Assembly (NCBI GenBank): GCA_050694015.1
Contig: JBOGWY010000238.1
Span: forward strand, 1-11,396
Direction: 5' to 3'
DNA: 11,396 nucleotides
From: JBOGWY01 sp050694015
GTDB lineage: Bacteria; Actinomycetota; CADDZG01; WHSQ01
Under the pieces are notes generated by a model, which made no database searches, was not told the DNA's origin, and was given only the letters and a program-made list of their open reading frames with translations. A program made the translations under genes and the position numbers. Positions 6,353-11,396 of this stretch are shown in pieces; position 1 is the stretch's first letter, and each line of letters opens with the position of its first letter.

Positions 6353-6757
6353 GTGGTGTGGCGTCGGTTCGTCGCTCTCGGCGGCTCCTTCACCGAGGGC
6401 GTGGGCGACCCCGTTCCCGGAGGGCTTCGCGGATGGGCGGACCGGCTCGCCGACGGGCTCCGCGACATCAGGCCGGGATTCGATCCCGTCATCTTCCGGC
6501 GGGAACTCGCCTCGATCGTGGAGCCGCTGTGCGACGCGGGCGCGACGGTGCTGACGGCGACGTTCCCGAACGTGACGCGCGTCGTGCCCCTGCCGCGCCG
6601 GATGACGGCGCGTGGGTCGGCGAACCTGGAGCGGGCGAACGATGTCGTGCGTCGCGTCTCGGAACGCTACGAGACCGTACTCGTCGATGCCGACGACATG
6701 CCGGACGAGCTGATGCGCAACAACTTCAGCACGGACGATCCGGAGGCTACTGAGGCT
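6353..6757 (+). pseudogene. Decayed SGNH/GDSL-type hydrolase
   Basis: The frame from GTG 6353 starts VVWRRFVALGGSFTEGVGDP then RGWADRLADGLR, the block I and following helix of actinobacterial SGNH hydrolases (usually FVALGDSxTEG). The catalytic-block Asp is replaced by Gly (GGS). After DGLR the frame jumps directly to DIRPGFDPVIFRREL, which normally follows the GxND block. Roughly 50-60 residues, including the block II Gly and most of block III, appear deleted in frame. The region to about 6757 (ATVLTATFPNVTRV, then VSERYETVLVDADDMPDEL) fits the second half. The C-terminal DxxH block is missing, and the frame has no stop until far inside the antisense of the next gene. So three lesions are seen: active-site substitution, internal deletion and 3' truncation. 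There is no ribosome binding site. An active enzyme is unlikely. Confidence 0.7.
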
Positions 6758-7981
6758 CTAGCCCAACTGCCAGGTGTGATCCCGGATGATCGGGACCGCG
6801 TCGCCGTCGGCCGTGATCCCGTCGATGTTGACCTCGGGTCCGCCGACCATGAAGTCGGTGTGCACCTTCGAGTAGTTGACGCCGAGCTTCTGCATCTCCT
6901 CGGGGGCCATCCCACTCGTGCCTTCGACGCAGAACGCGAACCCCGCGCCGTACGCGATGTGCGACGTGGCGTTCTCGTCGAAGAGCGTGTTGGCGAACGT
7001 GATGCCGGTGGCACCCACGGCGGAACTCTTGTCGACCAGCGCGACCTCCCCCAGTCGCGCCGCCCCCTCGTCGATGTCCATCTGGATCTTCACGACGTCA
7101 CCACCGGTACTGGCCTCGACGTCGACGGCGCGGCCGTCCTTGAACGTGACCTTCAGATCCTTGACCGTCACGCCTTCGTTGGGAAGGTGCAGCGGCCGGG
7201 TCGACGTGACCACACCGTCCACACGGTTGAAGTCGGGGGTGGTGAAGACCTCTTCGGTCGGAAGGTTGGGGACGTGCTTCTGGCCCCACGCGGTCTCGAA
7301 GTCGGCGCTCATCCAGATCGACCCCTTGTTGAGCCCGACGGTGAGATCGGTGCCGGGCCCGGTGTAGCGGAGCGCGTCGAAGTGTCGTTCGTTGAGCACG
7401 TCGGCGCGATGACCGAGCTCCGCGACGTGGTCCCACCACGCCTTCACCGGATCGTCGTCGTACAGCCGTGTCGCCTTGCCGACGGCTTCCCACAGACGAT
7501 CGACGTCGGGCTCGCCCAGCACCGTCTGCGCCCATCCCTCGGTGGGGTACGCCACGATGACCCAGCTCATCGCTCGTTGACCGACCATGCGCGTGTGCCG
7601 CTCGGCGAGCGCAAGCATGCGCGCGTTGCCCACACGCTGCGGGTCGAGATCCGCGAAGAGATCCGGCTCGGGATCGCCCGCGATGTTGATCACCGCACCG
7701 CGATCGGCCTCGACATCCTCCGACTTCTTGAGCACGTAGGGCGGCGTCCACGTGAGTACCTCGTCCTGCGCGTGCTGCAGCATCGCGCGCCGCACGTGCT
7801 TGTCGCCGTAGTTCACGTCGACGTAGCGCGCGCCCGCTTCGTACGCGACGCGCGCGACCTCGCGGACGAACGGCACGTGTTCGACCAGTGCGTTGATGGT
7901 GACGTTCTGGCCTTCTCGGAGGTTCACGCCCACCTTCACGGCCAGCTCTGCGTATCGCTGCATGAGTTCTTTGGTGTCCAT
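6758..7981 (-). CDS. M29-family metallo-aminopeptidase (AmpS/PepS-like)
   Basis: The 407-residue product has the length and motif order of clan M29 aminopeptidases, cytosolic enzymes that release N-terminal residues from peptides using two metal ions. Visible signatures are the N-terminal LREGQNVTINA, GWAQTVLG, the ligand region NLPTEEVFTTP (E243/E244), GEVAL (E312), NATSHIAYG (H341) and KVHTDFMVG (H374, D376). The position seven after H341, a Tyr in the described S. aureus and Thermus enzymes as I recall them, is Phe348 here, with Tyr344 nearby. ATG 7981 has only a weak upstream TAGGG. The gene is last in a minus-strand series 43 bp after lpdA, probably cotranscribed. Its 3' end abuts the convergent hydrolase relic. 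Confidence 0.93.
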   Translation of the reverse strand: MDTKELMQRYAELAVKVGVNLREGQNVTINALVEHVPFVREVARVAYEAGARYVDVNYGDKHVRRAMLQHAQDEVLTWTPPYVLKKSEDVEADRGAVINIAGDPEPDLFADLDPQRVGNARMLALAERHTRMVGQRAMSWVIVAYPTEGWAQTVLGEPDVDRLWEAVGKATRLYDDDPVKAWWDHVAELGHRADVLNERHFDALRYTGPGTDLTVGLNKGSIWMSADFETAWGQKHVPNLPTEEVFTTPDFNRVDGVVTSTRPLHLPNEGVTVKDLKVTFKDGRAVDVEASTGGDVVKIQMDIDEGAARLGEVALVDKSSAVGATGITFANTLFDENATSHIAYGAGFAFCVEGTSGMAPEEMQKLGVNYSKVHTDFMVGGPEVNIDGITADGDAVPIIRDHTWQLG

Positions 7982-8024
7982 GCCCGCGACCCTAGCTGCT
8001 GGAGCGATACAACGGAGCGGGGGC

Positions 8025-9416
8025 CTAGCGACGGTGCAACGGCCGTCCGGCCAGCGCCATCGATAGCTCCGCCACCGTCTCCGACAGCGTCGGATGGGCG
8101 TGCACCAGCTCCGCGACGTCGAGGGGGCTCGCCTCGAAGTTGGTTATCGCGCTCGCCTCGCCGATCAGCTCCGTGACGCTCGGGCCGACGAGGTGGATGC
8201 CCAGCACGTTGCCGTCGCGTGCGGCCACGACCTTGGCCATACCCATGTCCCCCACCATCAGCCCCTTCGCGACGCCGGTCACCGGCATCTTCATGGTGTC
8301 GACGTCGCCGGCGACGGCTCGTGCCTCGTCCTCCGAGAGCCCGACGCACGCCGTCTCGGTGAGCCCATGCGTCACGCGCGGCACGCCGGTGTAGTCGATC
8401 CCGCGCCGCCCCGTCTCCCCCGCGATGCGTTCCGCCACGAGCATCCCTTCGGCGTAGGCGACGTGGGCACGGGCGTGGGACGGCGGAGGGACAAGGTCGC
8501 CGACCGCGTAGATCCCCTGCGAGTGCGTCTCGAGCGTCGACCAGTCGCGAGGCACGACGAACCCGCGCTCGGTCTCGACGCCGGCCCGGTGATAACCGAG
8601 ATCCCTCGATGCCGGGTCGCGGCCGATCGCGAGCAGGAGCACCTCGGCCGACACCTTGGTCAATCCCGACGGTGTGTCCAACGTGACTTCGATCGCGTCG
8701 TCGCGGGCGTCCGCGTCGATCAGCCGGGTTCCGACGTGCACGGTGATCCCGCGACGCTTGAGAGCCCGTGCGAGCTCGTGTCCCACGTCGGCGTCCTCCA
8801 TCGGCACGAGGCGGTCCTCGATCTCGACGATGGTTACGTCGGAGCCGAGCGCGTTCCAGATCTGGGAGAACTCGGCTCCGATCGCGCCGCCACCCAACAC
8901 GAGCGCGGATGCCGGCACGCGGTCGAGCGCGAACGCATCGTCGGAGGTCAAAACACGGATGCCGTCGCGCGGCAGGTCGGGAAGCACGCGTGGGGCCGAG
9001 CCGGTCGCGAGCACCACGGCACGCGTCGCCTCGATCCGCTCGTCGCCCACGACCACGGTGCGGCGGCCGACGAACGTCCCGTAGCCCTCCACGACCGAGA
9101 CGCGAGCGGCCCCAAGGTGGCCCTGAACGGCTTTGTGGTTGCGTGCCACGACGTCGTCCCGCGTCGCGAGCAGCTGCGCGACGTCGATGTCGTCGATCGT
9201 GGCGCGTATCCCCCACCGCGCCGCGGGCGCTCCGGCGTCGTGCGCCAGGGAGGCCGCGTGCAACATCGCTCGGGTGGGGACGCAGCCACGGTGGAGACAG
9301 GTGTCGCCCACCTTGTCGGCTTCGACCAGCGTCACGCTCAGGCCGAGGTCTGCCGCTCGCAAGGCGCACGAATAACCGGCGGGGCCTCCGCCGAGAACGA
9401 CAAGATCGGATGTCAT
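8025..9416 (-). CDS. lpdA: Dihydrolipoamide dehydrogenase (E3), FAD-dependent
   Basis: The 463-residue product is a complete class I pyridine nucleotide-disulfide oxidoreductase. It reoxidises protein-bound dihydrolipoamide with NAD+ in 2-oxoacid dehydrogenase and glycine cleavage complexes. Motifs: FAD-binding GGGPAG at 9-14; redox-active disulfide C40-LHRG-C45; ATGSAPR 137-143; NAD-binding GGGAIG 175-180; second FAD motif GIYAVGDL 301-308; catalytic H441-P-T-L-S-E446 pair. The Lys usually after the second Cys (CIPSK) is Arg49. No E1/E2 genes are nearby, so it may serve several complexes or be a related NAD(P)H-disulfide reductase. ATG 9416 is chosen because the Rossmann motif follows at once; an upstream extension to 9557 would only overlap the preceding gene. 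There is no clear ribosome binding site. It lies 10 bp after the small coiled-coil gene. Confidence 0.92.
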   Translation of the reverse strand: MTSDLVVLGGGPAGYSCALRAADLGLSVTLVEADKVGDTCLHRGCVPTRAMLHAASLAHDAGAPAARWGIRATIDDIDVAQLLATRDDVVARNHKAVQGHLGAARVSVVEGYGTFVGRRTVVVGDERIEATRAVVLATGSAPRVLPDLPRDGIRVLTSDDAFALDRVPASALVLGGGAIGAEFSQIWNALGSDVTIVEIEDRLVPMEDADVGHELARALKRRGITVHVGTRLIDADARDDAIEVTLDTPSGLTKVSAEVLLLAIGRDPASRDLGYHRAGVETERGFVVPRDWSTLETHSQGIYAVGDLVPPPSHARAHVAYAEGMLVAERIAGETGRRGIDYTGVPRVTHGLTETACVGLSEDEARAVAGDVDTMKMPVTGVAKGLMVGDMGMAKVVAARDGNVLGIHLVGPSVTELIGEASAITNFEASPLDVAELVHAHPTLSETVAELSMALAGRPLHRR

Positions 9417-9426
9417 GCGCTGGAGG

Positions 9427-9660
9427 CTAGCCGCTGCCGGAGTTGTCGCTCCGCTCCTCCGAACGCTCCTCGCGTTCCTCGCGCTGCTCCTCGAGTCGCT
9501 CCCGGCGTTCCTCGCGCCGCTCTTCTTGCGTCTCGCGAGCTTCCCGGCGCGCGTCACGTGCTTCCAAACGGGGGCCGAGTTTGCCGGTCACGATCGCGAT
9601 CATCACGGCGACGATCAGCGAGCCGATCACTTGTGCCGAGGTCTTGCCCGACTCCGACAT
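9427..9660 (-). CDS. Small membrane-anchored protein with Arg/Glu-rich coiled coil
   Basis: The 77-residue product has one hydrophobic segment at about 10-26 (QVIGSLIVAVMIAIVTG) followed by a 45-residue stretch made almost only of Arg and Glu with a few Gln, Ser and Leu, typical of a highly charged single helix or coiled coil, and a short Ser/Gly tail. It probably sits in the cytoplasmic membrane with the charged helix inside. GGGAG precedes ATG 9660 by 6 bases, and only one base separates this ATG from the TGA of the upstream DUF6529-like gene, so the two are translationally coupled. Function is unknown; a scaffold or partner role for its membrane neighbour is possible. The repetitive codons give the DNA a low-complexity look at 9450-9545. 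Confidence 0.7.
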   Translation of the reverse strand: MSESGKTSAQVIGSLIVAVMIAIVTGKLGPRLEARDARREARETQEERREERRERLEEQREEREERSEERSDNSGSG

Positions 9661-9661
9661 C

Positions 9662-10120
9662 TCAGGCTCCCAACAGGTAGTCGCCGGCCGATGTGAACCA
9701 TGTCACGACGAACGCTCCGAAGATGCTGAGCCCGATCGCGGGGAGGAACCGCCCCGCCGCGTGCCACCACCGGACCACGACGACCTTGAGAGTCAGCAGG
9801 AGGACGAGAGCCGACCCCGCGATCACGTGGACCGTCGCGCGCCCGGTCTCGCCGTCCACGGCATGTTCGATCCCGTCCGAGATCTCGAAGTAGGTCACGC
9901 ACATCCACGCGACGAACAACGTGATGACGAGGATCATGTCGCCGAGCGCGCGGTGGGCAAACGATGCGGGCTTGGGTGTGAGGAACGGGAGCTTGACCTT
10001 GCCGTACCCGACCGCCATCAAGGCCACCTGGTAGGTCGAGAGCACCGCGACGACCGTGGCGAGCACGATCTTGACGCCGCTCACGTTGCCCCGGGTTATC
10101 TGTTCGACTAGGTCGTCCAC
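9662..10120 (-). CDS. DUF6529-like four-helix membrane protein, possible heme-binding
   Basis: The 152-residue product has four transmembrane segments at about 17-37, 57-78, 95-117 and 123-144. H56 in FAHRALGD begins helix 2 and H98 in ATVHVIAG lies in helix 3. The spacing and the HRxxG and VHxxxG patterns resemble DUF6529 proteins of actinobacteria, whose fold recalls b-type cytochrome or ferric-reductase-like helical bundles. The additional helix-2 His I associate with that family is not present here (AWMC instead). Heme binding and electron transfer are therefore only a suggestion. GTG 10120 is used as start, with a GTG at 10084 as alternative. It is the first gene of the minus-strand series leading through the small coiled-coil protein into lpdA. 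Confidence 0.65.
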   Translation of the reverse strand: MDDLVEQITRGNVSGVKIVLATVVAVLSTYQVALMAVGYGKVKLPFLTPKPASFAHRALGDMILVITLFVAWMCVTYFEISDGIEHAVDGETGRATVHVIAGSALVLLLTLKVVVVRWWHAAGRFLPAIGLSIFGAFVVTWFTSAGDYLLGA

Positions 10121-10170
10121 CGGAGTGTTCTACCCCGCCGAGGGGTGGAGGAGGGAGAGGAAGCAGAGTC
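10121..10170. promoter_or_regulatory. Divergent intergenic region between the DUF6529-like and PNPOx-like genes
   Basis: Only 50 bp separate two divergent start codons, so promoters for both must be here or inside the genes. The visible structure is ACCCC-GCCGA-GGGGT (10132-10146), a 5-bp inverted repeat suited to a small operator. AGAGGAAG (10156-10163) is the ribosome binding site of the rightward gene. No convincing -10 or -35 can be assigned by eye. Confidence 0.35.
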
Positions 10171-10641
10171 ATGGCCGAGCCCGTCGCCGAACGCCCCTAC
10201 ATCGCGCACAAGGAGTACGGGATCCCCGACGACACCGAGACGCTGCTGCCGTGGTCGTGGGCCGCCGAGCGTTTCTCCGAGTCGAGGAACTTCTGGATCG
10301 CGGCCGCGTCGCCGGATGGGACGCCGACCGCGCGGCCGGTGTGGGGCGTGTTCGTCGACGACACGGTCTTCTTCGGCGGGGGGCCGCTGACGAGGTGGTC
10401 GCGCTACCTCGAGCACAACCCGAAGGTGTCTCTCCACCTCGAGAGCGGGGAGAAGGTCGTGATCGCCGAAGGGGAGGTCGATCGCATCACAGAGGCATCC
10501 GATCCGCGCCTCACGAAGGTCGACGATGCCTACGAGGTGAAGTACGAGATGCGCCACGGCCCCCCGATCTGGGTGCTGCGGCCGACCATGGTGCTGGCGT
10601 GGAGCGAGTTCCCGAAGACGATGACGCGCTTCAGGTTCTAG
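10171..10641 (+). CDS. PNPOx-like split-barrel flavin/F420-binding protein
   Basis: The 156-residue product has the pyridoxamine 5'-phosphate oxidase-like split-barrel pattern: RNFWIAAASPDGTPTARPVW at 39-58, then GVFVDDTVFFGGGPLTRWSRYL, then NPKVSLHLESGEKVVIAEGEV at 83-103, and a C-terminal strand PPIWVLRPTMVLAWSEF. Such small actinobacterial proteins bind FMN, F420 or heme and reduce or oxidise small molecules; the specific substrate cannot be read from the sequence. ATG 10171 follows AGAGGAAG with 7 bases between. It is divergent from the DUF6529-like/lpdA operon and its 3' end faces the 51-bp repeat array. It does not look like a true vitamin B6 oxidase, being shorter than PdxH. Confidence 0.85.
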   Translation: MAEPVAERPYIAHKEYGIPDDTETLLPWSWAAERFSESRNFWIAAASPDGTPTARPVWGVFVDDTVFFGGGPLTRWSRYLEHNPKVSLHLESGEKVVIAEGEVDRITEASDPRLTKVDDAYEVKYEMRHGPPIWVLRPTMVLAWSEFPKTMTRFRF

Positions 10642-10702
10642 TCGGGATGTTTGTAGCCTAGGTTCGCATTGCAGACCCGTAAGGTGCACCCTCGCCCCGG
10701 GA

Positions 10703-10855
10703 GCAAGGTTTGGACGATCCAGCGCGCTCAGCGAGCTCAGATGTCCAAACCTCTTGATGATTCGTTGATTTCTCTCGCATAGCGAGAGCCCCGGCGAAAA
10801 CCTCGGGACGTTTGGACCCTTCTTCCCGGTCAGCGGGAACTGATGTCCAAACATC
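10703..10855 (-). repeat. Tandem array of three 51-bp palindromic repeats
   Basis: Read on the minus strand, three contiguous units of exactly 51 bp occupy 10855-10805, 10804-10754 and 10753-10703. Units 1 and 3 agree at 36 of 51 positions without gaps; units 2 and 3 agree at 27 of 51 (hand count). Units 1 and 3 are bounded by GTTTGGAC and GTCCAAAC arms (plus 10810-10817/10845-10852 and 10706-10715/10743-10752, the latter extended to 10 bp). All share a centre TCGCT or CCGCTGA followed by CG. Inner hairpins are TTCCCG-GTCAG-CGGGAA (10823-10839) and CTCTCGC-ATA-GCGAGAG (10772-10788). The array fills most of the gap between two convergent genes. It may be a structured RNA, a dispersed repeat or a bidirectional terminator. 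It is not a CRISPR, because there are no unique spacers. Confidence 0.8.
10772..10788. terminator. Hairpin in the middle repeat, possible bidirectional terminator
   Basis: CTCTCGC-ATA-GCGAGAG is a perfect 7-bp stem with a 3-base loop, lying between two convergent genes (10171-10641 plus and 10861-11334 minus). On the minus strand it is followed by AAATCAACG, on the plus strand by CCCCGGCG, so there is no T-tract on either strand. A terminator role is inferred from position only. Confidence 0.3.
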
Positions 10856-10860
10856 GGCTC

Positions 10861-11334
10861 TCACGGTGGTTTTGTTACGTCGGCGATATCCGCGTTCAGG
10901 TACTCCTTGAGGTCGAGGGCGTCGACGTGGATGTTCACACCGCGCTCCCCCGCACCGAGCGTCACGACGCCGGGGGTCGCGGCGGACTCGTCGAGCACGA
11001 CCGGCCACGGTTTCGTCGAGCCGAACGGCGTGATCGTTCCGGGGTCGTAACCGGTCGCGCGCTTCGCTTCGTCGCGGTCCGGAAGCGACAGCCGCGATAC
11101 GCCGAGGTGCCCGCGCAGCTTCTTCCAGTCGATCTGCCGGTCGCCGGGAACCAGGACGAACACGAAGTCATCGTCACCGCGCCGCACGACCAGCGACTTC
11201 AACAGTCGGCCAATCGGGACGCCCTGGAAGCCCGCGCTCTCCTCGGCACTGGTAGCGGGCTGCGTAACGACGACCTCGTGTTTGAGGTTCGTACCGGCGA
11301 CGGCCTCGGTGGCGCGTGTGGAGATCTCGGGCAT
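10861..11334 (-). CDS. YbaK/EbsC-family aminoacyl-tRNA deacylase
   Basis: The 157-residue product is a free-standing trans-editing domain that hydrolyses mischarged tRNAs, such as Cys- or Ala-tRNA(Pro), in the cytoplasm. The catalytic Lys of the family is K46 (LLKSLVV). Other signatures are the glycine motif GYDPGTITPFG at 95-105 and LGAGERGVNI at 126-135. Length equals E. coli YbaK (159), and the full domain is present. Which mischarged tRNA it edits cannot be told from sequence. ATG 11334 is preceded only by a weak GGGA. Its stop codon (10861-10863) lies five bases from the start of the 51-bp repeat array. The opposite side is a short divergent promoter region. Confidence 0.9.
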   Translation of the reverse strand: MPEISTRATEAVAGTNLKHEVVVTQPATSAEESAGFQGVPIGRLLKSLVVRRGDDDFVFVLVPGDRQIDWKKLRGHLGVSRLSLPDRDEAKRATGYDPGTITPFGSTKPWPVVLDESAATPGVVTLGAGERGVNIHVDALDLKEYLNADIADVTKPP

Positions 11335-11362
11335 GGCGGTCCCGATGGTAACGAGCGATTGA

Positions 11363-11368
11363 TATAAG
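11363..11368 (+). promoter_or_regulatory. Possible -10 element TATAAG of a leaderless divergent promoter
   Basis: TATAAG sits 6 bp before GTG 11375, so transcription would start at or next to the start codon. Its complement CTTATA could serve leftward transcription of the deacylase gene. No convincing -35 is visible in the 28 bp between TATAAG and the deacylase start codon. Confidence 0.35.
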
Positions 11369-11374
11369 TCGGTC

Positions 11375-11396
11375 GTGGCCGAACCGATCTTCTTCC
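11375..11396 (+). CDS. First codons of a probable gene running off the right edge
   Basis: GTG 11375 opens a frame reading VAEPIFF to the window end. It is supported only by the upstream TATAAG at leaderless spacing and by its divergence from the deacylase gene. Seven residues do not allow identification. Confidence 0.3.

Noticed and set aside
6320..8176. A 618-codon plus-strand open frame
   Set aside because: Its first part is the decayed SGNH hydrolase; the rest runs antisense through the M29 aminopeptidase and reads as low-information Arg/Asp/Val-rich sequence. Long antisense frames are expected at this GC content.
7936..9369. Minus-strand 477-codon frame overlapping lpdA in another frame
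   Set aside because: It is an almost pure Arg/Gly/Asp translation, the shadow of lpdA.
9450..9545. Low-complexity CGTTCCTCGCG-type tandem repeats
   Set aside because: Explained by Arg/Glu codons of the small coiled-coil protein.
8094..9680. Long plus-strand open frame opposite lpdA
   Set aside because: It is antisense to a complete dihydrolipoamide dehydrogenase with all motifs; the composition is Arg/Asp/His-rich and lacks domains.
10660..10700. GGTTCGCATTGCAGACC resembling a tRNA T-arm
   Set aside because: No acceptor, D or anticodon stems can be built around it.
10108..10854. Minus-strand 248-codon frame through the repeat array and opposite the PNPOx-like gene
   Set aside because: It starts inside a repeat unit and continues antisense through a recognisable gene; no ribosome binding site or domain.
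10703..10855. Repeat array as CRISPR
   Set aside because: The units are contiguous with a 51-bp period, are palindromic themselves and have no unique spacers; no cas genes are present.

Overview
The window looks like a chromosomal segment of a high-GC actinobacterium. The evidence is strongly G/C-biased third codon positions in most genes, GTG starts, probable leaderless starts, a TipA-type MerR regulator with an ACCTCACGT-N-ACGTGAGGT operator like that of streptomycete tipA, and a DUF6529-like membrane protein. I cannot name the genus. The left part (about 1-2700) has a lower GC content and reads as accessory DNA. From about 2790 on, the sequence is dense, high-GC and housekeeping-like.

Layout. 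Positions 3-176 hold the 3' end of an unknown gene. Two small genes (277-816, 971-1393) encode Sec-exported, cysteine-containing proteins of unknown function. A minus-strand gene (1579-2598) encodes a one-protein regulator made of a winged helix, a GHKL ATPase and a STAS-like DUF4325 domain. It has an A/T-rich, probably leaderless promoter carrying an inverted repeat. This cassette is bracketed by two direct copies of a TipA-type promoter/operator (1554-1585 and 2727-2757). The second copy drives a TipA-like MerR gene (2789-3523), followed 2 bp later by a large FtsX-type ABC permease (3526-6285). The merR gene contains a near-ideal internal ribosome binding site and ATG that would release the drug-binding domain alone, as known for tipA.

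Downstream is a decayed SGNH/GDSL hydrolase (6353-6757) that has lost its middle and its C terminus. It converges on a minus-strand block: DUF6529-like four-helix membrane protein (9662-10120), a 77-residue membrane-anchored charged coiled-coil protein (9427-9660), dihydrolipoamide dehydrogenase (8025-9416) and an M29 aminopeptidase (6758-7981). Gaps are 1, 10 and 43 bp, so these are probably one operon. Divergent from it is a PNPOx-like flavin/F420-split-barrel protein (10171-10641). Between this and a convergent YbaK/EbsC-type aminoacyl-tRNA deacylase (10861-11334, minus) lies an exact 3 x 51 bp array of structured repeats (10703-10855) that no gene explains. The right edge holds the first codons of a probable divergent gene.

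The best candidates for something new are the operator-flanked HTH-GHKL-DUF4325 cassette beside the TipA-like efflux operon, the internal start in the merR gene, and the 51-bp palindromic tandem array.
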